From CAYZXL01 sp964482435 (GTDB lineage Bacteria > Auribacterota > JABMQX01): a stretch of DNA of 7,694 nucleotides. The translations under genes were made by a program, and so were the position numbers. The DNA is taken from assembly GCA_964482435.1 (NCBI GenBank), contig CAYZXL010000120.1:1-7694 (forward strand), read 5' to 3'. The notes under the pieces were generated by a model. It was not told the origin of the DNA and made no database searches. It saw nothing but the letters and a program-made list of their open reading frames with translations. Each line of letters starts with the position of its first letter. Position 1 is the first letter of the stretch. Positions 1-5,935 of this stretch are shown piece after piece.

Positions 1-58
1 TGCCGACGACTGAAATCATGGCTACCGCCACAGCCACATGAACCAAATCCCTTTTCAT
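1..58 (-). CDS. 5' end of a secreted-protein gene (partial)
   Basis: Only the first 19 codons are inside the window; the gene runs off the left edge. The translated start is MKRDLVHVAVAVAMISVVG: a short basic n-region (KR) followed by a hydrophobic stretch, as in a Sec signal peptide or a membrane anchor. Two ATGs lie side by side (61-59 and 58-56 on the minus strand). A perfect AGGAGG at 71-66 is 4 nt from the first and 7 nt from the second, so the second start is preferred. A 13-bp palindrome lies directly upstream of the ribosome binding site. Nothing of the mature protein is visible, so no function can be given. That a gene starts here is well supported by the SD, start and leader together. 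Confidence 0.72.
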   Translation of the reverse strand, partial: MKRDLVHVAVAVAMISVVG

Positions 59-73
59 CATCCTGCCTCCTGA

Positions 74-86
74 TGTTCTGAGAACA
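74..86. promoter_or_regulatory. 13-bp palindrome, possible operator
   Basis: TGTTCT-G-AGAACA is a perfect inverted repeat around one central base. It ends 3 nt upstream of the AGGAGG of the partial minus-strand gene, inside its presumed 5' leader. A dimeric repressor bound here could block transcription, or the repeat could be a small mRNA hairpin. It does not match the CTGT-N8-ACAG LexA pattern. The assignment rests on symmetry and position only. Confidence 0.3.
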
Positions 87-299
87 GCACTGTGAGAATA
101 TGCAATGTCCGTTTATTGCCCACTGTAAACTGAGGGCGGAGGACATTCAAGTTTTCACTGTGATTTACCCAACGCCGCGACGTTCTACGATCGGACAGAA
201 AGTGGCTGGCATTGCGGTCAGATGCCTGTCGGAGCTGACGGGGCAGGCCCTATAGCGCGGCGATTGTGGGGATGGGTTTTGTGGGTAAGAGACGCGAGG
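87..299. other. Intergenic stretch between the edge gene and the cytochrome remnant
   Basis: No open frame here looks coding on either strand. It would carry the promoter of the minus-strand gene that starts at 58. A TTTACA-like box can be seen on the minus strand around 120-130, but I see no -10 at a good distance, so I do not call a promoter. Confidence 0.4.
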
Positions 300-600
300 C
301 TACTTCCATTCTGTCCCGCGTTTGGCCAAGCGGTGCTTGCCACGGCGATCGGTACAGTACTTCTCCTTGGCGGTACCGGCGAAAAGAGGTTGGTGCGGGT
401 CCAAGTCAATCTTCTACCTGGGATGACAGCTCATGCAAAACTCATTGACCTCCTCCCGGCGATACATGATGTCGGGCGCCGTCCCTTTTCCGCCCCAGTA
501 CCCGCCGCAGTTTTCGACCGCTCTTCGTAGTTCTCCGGCAGATCACGTACGTCATCCAGCAAAGGTGTGGGAAAGGCTTTTCTGCATAGGCAAAACCGGG
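300..600 (-). pseudogene. Decayed multihaem c-type cytochrome (C-terminal part)
   Basis: Read on the minus strand, the frame from about 542 to 300 gives a cytochrome-like C-terminus broken by one stop. It contains REEVNEFCMSCHPR, with an intact haem-binding CxxCH at 437-423, then a TAG at 416-414. It goes on in the same frame with KIDLDPHQPLFAGTAKEKYC. At 356-342 the expected second CxxCH reads CTDRR, followed by GKHRLAKRGTEWK and a TAG at 302-300. Changing TGC-CAT to CGC-CGT takes only two transitions. Upstream, plausible sequence continues in other frames: LLDDVRDLPENYEERSK switches frame near 512, and FAYAEKPFP lies in a third frame at about 591-570. The intact gene would have made a periplasmic electron carrier with at least two covalently bound haems. 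The stop, the lost motif and the frame changes argue for a dead gene; sequencing error cannot explain the motif loss easily. The 5' limit is unknown. Confidence 0.68.
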
Positions 601-1090
601 TTTCTGGGGCTTTCGTGAAAGTTGTCGAGTCAACGGTCGCGTTTGTTGTCACCGGAAAACGACCTTGGCCTGGCAAGTCCCATGCTCAAGGAGTCCTCGG
701 CTTCGTCCAACGGGGCGCGTCTTCCAAGAGGTAGAATCTGTTTTCCTGAAATCACGCAACCCGTACCTCCGCAACTTACTCGCCTACAGGCACTTGTCGC
801 GGAGCGAAAGGCATTTTTTCCACAGTACTCGACGACTTCCCCGAAACCCGCAGAAACGCGTTCAAGCTCCGCGTAGGTGCTTGCGCCAGAAATTGCCTCG
901 TTGCCGAAGCCGCTGCTCAGGCCCTTAGGACCCGTGTGCGAGAAACCGAAGAGGTGGGCAGCTTTGCCGTGGTTCGCGAGCCTGCCTTGCAGAACAAGCT
1001 CGAGGCATGTATGTGACGGTTGAAGCTCATGATCGCAGCCTACCGGTGCCAGCGACAAGAGCACTTCCCCCTCAGTCCACAGTTGGCATC
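601..1090. other. Non-coding or decayed stretch upstream of the cytochrome remnant
   Basis: The minus strand has a 155-codon open frame (1097-630), but its composition is unconvincing, it has no ribosome binding site that I can see, and it resembles no family I know. The part next to 600 includes a coding-like fragment (VTTNATVDSTTFTKAPETRF, about 655-595) that may belong to the decayed cytochrome gene. Positions 785-852 contain one copy of a diverged repeat also found at 4300-4364. The stretch is best read as relic DNA. Confidence 0.4.
785..852. repeat. Diverged direct repeat, copy A
   Basis: The core at 811-833 matches 4324-4346 at 19 of 23 positions without gaps, including the identical block CACAGTACTCGAC. 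With small gaps, similarity goes on to both sides: TACA..GGCACTTGTC against TACATGTGCACTGTC on the left, and CGAAACCC against CGAAAGCCC on the right. On the minus strand one frame of each copy reads GFR....RVL, two variable residues, then KC, so both may descend from the same coding sequence. Either a decayed mobile element or a decayed paralogous gene would fit. Confidence 0.4.
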
Positions 1091-1096
1091 TTGACA
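1091..1096 (+). promoter_or_regulatory. -35-like box upstream of the RNA candidate
   Basis: A perfect TTGACA. At the usual 17-nt spacing the next hexamer is AGAATG, a poor match to TATAAT, so the promoter would be weak or use another sigma factor. The box gains weight only because a structured, terminated transcript unit follows on the same strand. Confidence 0.3.
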
Positions 1097-1124
1097 AGTT
1101 TTCTCAAAGGACGAGAATGGTGAC

Positions 1125-1271
1125 CGAGTGAAAGGCCAGGGAGAGCCGCAGAACCGGGCGGGGACCCCCGTTACCCCGTTAGTGTTGTTGCGGTAGGATG
1201 ATGGTCCCGGTCCAGAATTCCTGTTCTTTTCCTGGCCTGCATATATGGAGGCGTCCTTTGGGACGCCTTTT
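1125..1271 (+). ncRNA. Candidate structured small RNA or riboswitch-like element
   Basis: AGGCCAGGGAGAG (1133-1145) can pair with CTTTTCCTGGCCT (1226-1238) as 13 uninterrupted base pairs, two of them G-U. Inside it, ACCGGG (1153-1158) pairs with CCCGGT (1206-1211). Within that, CGGGG (1159-1163) can pair with CCCCG (1174-1178). Eleven bases after the closing helix comes an intrinsic-terminator-like hairpin with a T-run (1249-1271). A TTGACA lies about 40 bases upstream of the outer helix. No coding frame is apparent. It does not resemble tmRNA, RNase P RNA, SRP RNA, or the cobalamin, FMN, TPP, SAM-I or c-di-GMP riboswitches as I know their conserved motifs. With no plus-strand gene directly downstream, a free-standing sRNA is likelier than a cis-acting switch. 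The 5' end is a guess. Confidence 0.42.
1249..1271 (+). terminator. Rho-independent terminator, plus strand
   Basis: AGGCGTCC (1249-1256) and GGACGCCT (1261-1268) form a perfect 8-bp GC-rich stem around a TTTG tetraloop, with a T-run directly at the 3' side on the plus strand (TTTT at 1268-1271). The minus strand has no T-run after the hairpin. It would end a plus-strand transcript coming from the RNA candidate. Confidence 0.6.
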
Positions 1272-1324
1272 GTATTGCATGAGCGAGAGTTCAACGGCTT
1301 TGAGCTTGGACGGCCAATGAGAGA

Positions 1325-1343
1325 GGCTCTGCGGCGTAGAGCC
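1325..1343. other. Stem-loop
   Basis: GGCTCT (1325-1330) and AGAGCC (1338-1343) form a 6-bp stem around a 7-base loop. No T-run follows on either strand. It lies between the terminator at 1249-1271 and the hairpin at 1355-1376; together the three hairpins form an intergenic block between opposing transcription. Confidence 0.4.
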
Positions 1344-1354
1344 CGAGAGTCAAT

Positions 1355-1376
1355 CTGCCAAAGACGCCGTTGGCAG
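1355..1376 (-). terminator. Stem-loop just after a minus-strand stop codon
   Basis: CTGCCAA (1355-1361) and TTGGCAG (1370-1376) form a perfect 7-bp stem with an 8-base loop. On the minus strand it begins one base past the TAA at 1380-1378. The position suits a 3'-end hairpin for the small minus-strand genes, but there is no clear T-run, so termination or mRNA-end protection is only inferred. Confidence 0.4.
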
Positions 1377-1377
1377 G

Positions 1378-1674
1378 TTAGGATTCTTCTTCCCCAAGGG
1401 TTTTGAGGTCGGATGTGTCCATGGACACAGCGTCTCGGCGGCCGATTGTAACGTGATTCGTCGTGCGCTGCTCGGTTTGGACAACCTCTTTGGGTTCCTG
1501 CGGACGGTGAACAATCGATAGAGTTTGCACAGTCCCCGAAATCAAAGACACGCTATGGTACGTGCGGACTTTCCCTGAAGTCCGAAGAACGTGTTTCAAC
1601 GGCGCGATACTCAGACAATCCAGTGGATTGGGGCTCAGAGGACAGTCCGCTCTGGGAGAGCTGAGATTGGGCAT
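1378..1674 (-). CDS. Possible small hypothetical protein (98 aa), weak
   Basis: The open frame starts with ATG 44 bases after the stop of the 131-aa gene and ends one base before a hairpin. I see no ribosome binding site. The C-terminal half looks coding, with charged and polar residues (HRPQEPKEVVQTEQRTTNHV, then a GEEES end). The N-terminal half is rich in Pro, Ser and Leu and less natural. Over the same bases another minus frame gives SSEPQSTGLSEYRAVETRSS, which also looks protein-like. One reading is therefore a small gene whose 5' part has suffered a frameshift near 1560. I recognise no domain. It may be co-transcribed with the two small genes upstream. Confidence 0.33.
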   Translation of the reverse strand: MPNLSSPRADCPLSPNPLDCLSIAPLKHVLRTSGKVRTYHSVSLISGTVQTLSIVHRPQEPKEVVQTEQRTTNHVTIGRRDAVSMDTSDLKTLGEEES

Positions 1675-1717
1675 CGGTTGTTCAGAGGCACCCCGAAATA
1701 CGGCACAGATGACCTCT

Positions 1718-2113
1718 TTATTGATTCAGGGCGATGCTTCGGTTGTAATCGATGTCCCCGAAGAGTTCCCAACAACTGTATTTCGTCTGAGTGACCGAGG
1801 GATCAATCTTTCTTGCTGCCGTCTTGTTTGGCACCATTCCACGATGTCTACACGCCTTGACAAAGCGCTCGGCCGCTTGGCCGTCGAACATTAGGTCGCC
1901 CACATCGTAGAGCACGACGTTGAACGTACCTTCCAGATACAGTTCTTCAACCTTGAAAACGTCCGCTTGGCGATCGTGTTCCTCCGCAGCCTGCTCTGCC
2001 CGTTCCTTTGAGTGAAAAACCGGATTGACAGTTTTTCCATCTGGGGAAATCACCCGATGGTTCTCATCGATCAACATGTAGCCAACAACTGGGTTATAGC
2101 TTGCATCCCCCAT
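1718..2113 (-). CDS. Hypothetical protein, 131 aa
   Basis: The ATG at 2113 has GAGG five bases upstream (CTGAGGTCAAGATG), a reasonable ribosome binding site. The protein is soluble and acidic in its first half, with no signal peptide or membrane segment. It opens with a beta-like stretch (VVGYMLIDENHRVISPDGKT), followed by a helical Ala/Glu-rich segment at about residues 35-50 (SKERAEQAAEEHDRQADVFK). Then comes a hydrophobic beta-like patch (TFNVVLYDVGDLMFDG, about 63-78) and a short basic helix (AAERFVKACRHRG). I do not recognise the family. It follows a 72-aa gene on the same strand after 181 bases and may share its transcript. Composition and start site support a real gene; the function is unknown. 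Confidence 0.6.
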   Translation of the reverse strand: MGDASYNPVVGYMLIDENHRVISPDGKTVNPVFHSKERAEQAAEEHDRQADVFKVEELYLEGTFNVVLYDVGDLMFDGQAAERFVKACRHRGMVPNKTAARKIDPSVTQTKYSCWELFGDIDYNRSIALNQ

Positions 2114-2294
2114 CTTGACCTCAGTTCAGAGTCTTGCGCTCGGCCCGAAGCATATGCGGGCTCACGGCCTTGTCAAACGGTCTCTTGAAAGCTTACGCCG
2201 TGATCGCGGCGTGATTTCTACCACCTCGATCAAAACCTCCTCTTGGTTGCGACAACTGATCCATCTGGGGACGAAATCTCGCGCACCCTGTGCC

Positions 2295-2513
2295 CTAACA
2301 CCCCGAAATGATCCGGCACTCGATGAGGTCTCCCACCGTATCGAGCTCGATCTGAATTTGGTTTTTCCTGCGGAGCTCCAACAAATGGTCGGCACCATCT
2401 TCGGGAGACATCTCTGCTATTTCCGGATAGTCTCTGGATACTTCCTTGAAACATCTGATTAGGTAGCTGCGTAAGACTCGCTCTGCGGCTTGAGCGAGCA
2501 TTTCCTTGTCCAT
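2295..2513 (-). CDS. Small hypothetical protein, 72 aa
   Basis: A perfect AGGAGG lies 7 bases before the ATG (AGGAGGAACCCAAATG), one of the best initiation signals in the window. The product is cytoplasmic and mostly helical: MDKEMLAQAAERVLRSYLIR at the N-terminus, an EIAEMSPEDGADHLLELRRK helix in the middle, and a short strand-like C-terminus ending ISGC. It has three cysteines (residues 21, 66 and 72). I recognise no domain. Past the TAG, another frame keeps reading as plausible protein (GHRVREISSPDGSVVATK, to about 2230), so the gene may once have been longer and then been shortened by a frameshift near 2297. Alternatively the 180 bases before the next gene are simply spacer. Confidence 0.65.
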   Translation of the reverse strand: MDKEMLAQAAERVLRSYLIRCFKEVSRDYPEIAEMSPEDGADHLLELRRKNQIQIELDTVGDLIECRIISGC

Positions 2514-2907
2514 TTGGGTTCCTCCTGGTTCATAAGGGTTCCCCAGCCAAAGAGCTTGAGCCTATTGACACGTCACAGCCCCGACCCGTCTCTGAAACCG
2601 GAGACCCAGTCAGCTTCTTTCCAGAGTGTGATGATGGGCCATGCGTGGAATCTGTGTCAAGCCTGATGTTTCAAGCAAGTCGGCAAGACAAACCGGCGCA
2701 GAGTCAACGATCTTCCCGAAAGAAAATTGTATGTGGTGACTCTCGCGGAAATGACAAGACTTCCAGAGTACGTGCGCAAGCTCCAAAGTCTTACGGCGGG
2801 TCAGTTGCTTGGTGTCAAGTGTTGGCCAGAGGCCCACTGTGTCGCGTGCGACAGCAACGAGGTAATGTAAGCCCAAATCCGTCTTTGCCAGGTCAAGAAG
2901 GCAAGCC
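2514..2907. other. Stretch with competing weak reading frames
   Basis: No gene is convincing here. On the plus strand, 2667-2870 is open and coding-like in its second half (KLYVVTLAEMTRLPEYVRKL, then a segment with Cys-Trp and a CxxC, ending SNEVM). It has no good start, and its first part seems to continue better in another frame (ATG at 2641, MRGICVKPDVSSKSARQTGA). On the minus strand, 2876-2610 is open for 88 codons with a TTG start and no ribosome binding site. Just after the molybdoenzyme stop, TTGCC and GGCAA (minus strand) could form a small hairpin, without a T-run. A frameshifted plus-strand relic is the likeliest content. Confidence 0.35.
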
Positions 2908-4167
2908 TTATCCTTCCGCGATCAATGGGACCTCGTGGATAGCGTTGTTCCCACCCTTTGGAAAAGGACGAGGCATTGGCTGAGCGATGTTGTTGGCGTC
3001 AATCGTGCGGCAGCGCAGGCGATACTGTCCCGCACGTGGAGCAGTCAGCAGGGCTCTCCAATGCGCGATCGTGTACCGAAGGGGCCACGAGCGGGCCTTG
3101 CCGGTCTCCACGTCGAACTGCAATGGGGTCGGTGGTAGTTTCCCATTGGGCAGCCCACCTCCCCAATTCTTCGGAGGCGGCAGGATTTCGGCGTCCTTCC
3201 AGTCAAGCTTCGTGAAGAAGGGGTCGTCTGGTGACGCCTTGGCATCCTCAGATTGAAGCGAGTATTGGACTCTGTTCAGCCCCGACATGCCCACCTGCGC
3301 GAAGCCGACCAGCAGCACAGGTTGGCCTCCTTTCGCACGCTGCGGGGGTTGGATGAATCGCGCCTGAGTCTTCATATGGCTTTCCACGTCGTTGTTCCAT
3401 TCAGCGTACGTGTCGTTAGCGCGATACTCGTTAGTCAGAACGATACGCTGAAGCCACTTGACCCATTTGTTGCCGTATCGGCCGGGCACAACCACGCGAA
3501 CCGGCGCTCCGCCCTTAGGCAGCAGCCATTGGCCGTTCAGCTTGTAGCAGAGAATCACCGGCAGTTCGCCGGGCGGGTCCTCCAGCACACGCCCAATAGA
3601 GAGCGAACTTTGAAAACGCTGCTTCGGGTCATCATTATGATAGCCCCAGTAATAGACGCGCCGAACATTGCCCTTTGGCCGAGTCATCCAGATCACTTCC
3701 CGAAGCGGCACGCCCTCCCACAATCCCATACCTATGGGCTCCGGCATGTTGGTGCACATCAGCACGTGAAGGAACCGCACCGCATGCTTTTCAGCCAGCC
3801 CCATGAGCCGCTCCCATGTGAGTGCCGTACCCACATCCTTGGAGAGTGGTTGCTCCACCTCGCACCCGCTTTCCTCGTCAGGCACAACCTCCAATTGCCA
3901 GGTGTCGCGGTCGAGGCCGACCTGAAGTCGTTTCTCAGGAGACAACTCGTCTATTCGAGGCTTCTCACGCCCGAACTCGCGGAACTCCTCCGGCTGAGTA
4001 AGATAGTCGAGCCTCGGGATTGATTCTTCAGAAAGGGCACTTCCACCGGGGGCTTGGCGCGAACGCGGCAAGGCACCCAATGCCAGCGACCCCGCCACTC
4101 CGAGCTTCATGAAAGAACGCCGCGTCAGATTAGGGTGCTCATTAACATGACGCCTGAAATCAGTCAT
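2908..4167 (-). CDS. Tat-exported molybdopterin oxidoreductase, sulfite oxidase family
   Basis: The 419-aa product has a strong ribosome binding site (GGAGG, 7 bases before the ATG) and a classic Tat leader, TRRSFMK at residues 15-21 followed by a hydrophobic stretch to about 34. Cofactor-loaded molybdoenzymes are typically exported by Tat. The Moco-binding domain spans about 80-250. Cys138 in VLMCTN sits where the family has its molybdenum-ligating cysteine, then WEGVPLREV (150-158) and APVRVVVPGRYGNKWVKWLQ (221-240) match the family pattern of W.GVPL and a P.R...PG.YG.K..KW motif. The C-terminal part (about 280-419) fits the Ig-like dimerisation domain, from GFAQVGMSGLNRVQYSL to YRLRCRTIDANN. 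It lacks the haem domain of eukaryotic sulfite oxidase. The likely role is extracytoplasmic oxidation of sulfite or a related compound; the substrate cannot be fixed from sequence. No cytochrome partner is adjacent. It is divergent from the beta-helix gene. Confidence 0.85.
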   Translation of the reverse strand: MTDFRRHVNEHPNLTRRSFMKLGVAGSLALGALPRSRQAPGGSALSEESIPRLDYLTQPEEFREFGREKPRIDELSPEKRLQVGLDRDTWQLEVVPDEESGCEVEQPLSKDVGTALTWERLMGLAEKHAVRFLHVLMCTNMPEPIGMGLWEGVPLREVIWMTRPKGNVRRVYYWGYHNDDPKQRFQSSLSIGRVLEDPPGELPVILCYKLNGQWLLPKGGAPVRVVVPGRYGNKWVKWLQRIVLTNEYRANDTYAEWNNDVESHMKTQARFIQPPQRAKGGQPVLLVGFAQVGMSGLNRVQYSLQSEDAKASPDDPFFTKLDWKDAEILPPPKNWGGGLPNGKLPPTPLQFDVETGKARSWPLRYTIAHWRALLTAPRAGQYRLRCRTIDANNIAQPMPRPFPKGGNNAIHEVPLIAEG

Positions 4168-4299
4168 TGGTATTCCTCCAAGAAGAATTAAGAGCGACAG
4201 AGGCTATTCAGCCCCAGCCTTCACGGTCGACCGACAAATCCTATCCCTTTCTCTGCGGATGTGCAACCGTCCGGCACCGTGTTGGCTGCAAAGAGACTA

Positions 4300-4364
4300 T
4301 ACATGTGCACTGTCTACGATGCTGCATTTCCGGCACAGTACTCGACCAGCAGTTCGAAAGCCCT
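4300..4364. repeat. Diverged direct repeat, copy B
   Basis: The partner of 785-852; the ungapped core is 4324-4346. In one minus-strand frame it reads GFRTAGRVLCRKC and copy A reads GFRGSRRVLWKKC, and both frames end in a TAG within about ten codons. The shared protein-level pattern suggests common descent from a coding sequence, now degenerate in both places. Confidence 0.4.
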
Positions 4365-4556
4365 CTTTCGCATGCCGCAGGCTTTCTTGACGGCCCTCTC
4401 TCCTCGTCCTGTATGAGGTCCGGAGGCTGTCGTGAACCCGTAGGACAACGGCAGGGTTCAGAAGTCCATTCTGCGGCAGAATGATTGATGAACAAGTAGT
4501 GGTATGGTAAGTTGCGTTGAGCCAAAGAGTGCTTCCGGACTGCCAATACAATTCCT

Positions 4557-4560
4557 GGAG
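4557..4560 (+). promoter_or_regulatory. Ribosome binding site that decides the beta-helix start
   Basis: GGAG lies 3 bases before ATG 4564 and 6 bases before ATG 4567. The second spacing is closer to optimal and puts a normal signal peptide at the N-terminus. An in-frame ATG at 4504 would add 21 residues ahead of the signal peptide and is rejected. Confidence 0.6.
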
Positions 4561-4566
4561 ACTATG

Positions 4567-5910
4567 ATGCCGAAGCCTTCACGTTCGCTCACGTTGGTCG
4601 CTCTGCTGGCAAGTGCTGTTCCCGCTGCATTAGCCGCTCAAGATGAGGTGGACCTTTCTCCTAGGGCTGAGGAACAGCAACTCCCCAAGAAGATGCACTC
4701 TGCCATGAAGGTCGTCCCGCGGATCAAAGTGGGGCATGCCGACGCAGATATCATCGGAACGGACAACCGTGCCCTGCAAGCCGCTGTGGACTACATCGCG
4801 GGCCTCGGAGGAGGGATTGTGGAAATCGGTCCCGGCGAGTTCATCACGCGAGATTCATTGCACCTGCGATCCTTCGTCACAGTGCGCGGGACGCCAGGCA
4901 AGACGGTTCTCCGCAAGGCGAATGGCGTATCGTCACCGCTGGCGCTCGACGGGGACTACGGCGAGGAACAGATAACGATCGCAAATCCGAGCGGCTTTGA
5001 GGTGGGGTATGGCGTCGCGATCTGGGATTCCAACGCGGGCGGCTTCCACACGACGGTGGCCCGCATTACGGGCTGCAGTGGCAACACCTTTTCGATTGAC
5101 CATTCGCTGAACGCCGATTGCATGGTGTCCCGGGGTGCTACGGCGGCGACCGTGTTTCCCGTCATCAGCGGCTACGATCTCGAAGGGGCTCGTGTCGAGA
5201 ACCTGGTCATCGAAGGCAACAAGGAACATAACGTGCACCTCAACGGCTGCCGTGGTGCGGGTATCTTCCTCTACCGCGGATTTGGAACCGTCATCGAGCA
5301 GTGCACCGTACGGAACTATAACGGCGACGGAATCAGCTTTCAGCAATCGAACGATGTGACGGTGAGTGGTTGCGTAAGCGATGGGAATACCTCGCTGGGA
5401 ATCCACCCTGGGAGCGGCTCTCAGCGGCCGACCGTTCGCGGATGCACGGCACGGAACAATGGGGAAGACGGACTGTTCTTGTGTTGGCGTGTCCGGCACG
5501 GTCTGTTCGAGCAAAACGTTCTCGAAGCCAATGGCCGATACGGCATCTCGATCGGGCACAAGGATTCGGACAACCTGTTCCGCCATAACCAGGTTCGGGG
5601 CAATAAGGAGGAGGGTGTCTATTTCCGACAGGAAAGCCTGGGAATGGCGGGGCATCGCAATCGCCTGGAGAATAACGTCATTGAAAACAACGGCTTGTCA
5701 GGCGAAGTCGCGGGCATCCGCATTCGTGGCGAGACGCATGATGTGGTGTTGAAGGGCAATGTGATTCGGGACACGCGACCCGCCGAGGACCGACACCAGG
5801 TCATTGGAATCCTAATCGAAGATAAGGTTGGCCTGGTTAATCTCAAAGACAACTCCATCGAGGCCAGCATCCCAATCAAGGATCAACGGAAGGGAGTCGG
5901 GCTAAACTGA
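4567..5910 (+). CDS. Secreted right-handed parallel beta-helix protein
   Basis: The 447-aa product begins with a Sec signal peptide (MPKPSRS, then LTLVALLASAVPAALA), with likely cleavage after ALA at about residue 23. After a charged linker, residues 65-110 (GTDNRALQAAVDYIAGLGGG, then IVEIGPGEF) form the typical entry of pectate-lyase-3/GH28-like beta-helices. From about 205 to 435 there are repeated helix rungs with G-I/V-x-I/F and N-N/N-V elements: VENLVIEGN, CTVRNYNGDGISF, VTVSGCVSDGN, CTARNNGEDGLFL, NVLEANGRYGISI, NQVRGNKEEGVYF, NVIENNGL, GNVIRDTR and DNSIEAS. Proteins of this fold are often polysaccharide lyases, hydrolases or epimerases. I cannot assign catalytic residues, so the activity is open. 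It is followed after 25 bases by a Tat-exported deacetylase-like gene on the same strand, probably in one operon. Confidence 0.85.
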   Translation: MPKPSRSLTLVALLASAVPAALAAQDEVDLSPRAEEQQLPKKMHSAMKVVPRIKVGHADADIIGTDNRALQAAVDYIAGLGGGIVEIGPGEFITRDSLHLRSFVTVRGTPGKTVLRKANGVSSPLALDGDYGEEQITIANPSGFEVGYGVAIWDSNAGGFHTTVARITGCSGNTFSIDHSLNADCMVSRGATAATVFPVISGYDLEGARVENLVIEGNKEHNVHLNGCRGAGIFLYRGFGTVIEQCTVRNYNGDGISFQQSNDVTVSGCVSDGNTSLGIHPGSGSQRPTVRGCTARNNGEDGLFLCWRVRHGLFEQNVLEANGRYGISIGHKDSDNLFRHNQVRGNKEEGVYFRQESLGMAGHRNRLENNVIENNGLSGEVAGIRIRGETHDVVLKGNVIRDTRPAEDRHQVIGILIEDKVGLVNLKDNSIEASIPIKDQRKGVGLN

Positions 5911-5935
5911 CCAGTCAGAGAAGAGAGATGGGACA

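Larger units (their letters stand above)
4168..4566. promoter_or_regulatory. Divergent intergenic region with inverted repeats
   Basis: This 399-bp gap separates the minus-strand molybdoenzyme from the plus-strand beta-helix gene, so it must hold both sets of upstream signals. I see no clear -35/-10 pair. CGAAAG (4355-4360) and CTTTCG (4365-4370) form a tight hairpin. GAAAGCC (4356-4362) can instead pair with GGCTTTC (4380-4386), giving two mutually exclusive structures. Copy B of the diverged repeat (4300-4364) overlaps them. An 84-codon minus-strand frame (4551-4297, TTG start) covers the region, but it has no ribosome binding site and overlaps the likely control sequences. Confidence 0.45.

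Noticed and set aside
222..530. 102-codon plus-strand open frame as a gene
   Set aside because: It is the antisense of the cytochrome remnant, whose minus-strand reading explains the sequence far better.
630..1097. 155-codon minus-strand open frame as a gene
   Set aside because: It has no ribosome binding site, atypical composition and no recognisable domain; it overlaps decayed sequence and one copy of the diverged repeat.
1125..1240. Cobalamin or another known riboswitch
   Set aside because: The GGG-rich and CCC-rich runs recall such elements, but the conserved boxes are missing and no regulated plus-strand gene follows.
3253..4023. 256-codon plus-strand open frame opposite the molybdoenzyme
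   Set aside because: It is a shadow of the minus-strand gene, which has a Tat leader, a ribosome binding site and family motifs.
4297..4551. 84-codon minus-strand frame in the divergent intergenic region
   Set aside because: It has a TTG start without a ribosome binding site and overlaps the start of the beta-helix transcription unit; only its 3' part resembles copy A of the repeat.
4933..5655. 240-codon minus-strand open frame inside the beta-helix gene
   Set aside because: It is antisense to a well-supported repeat protein and lacks any initiation signal or domain.
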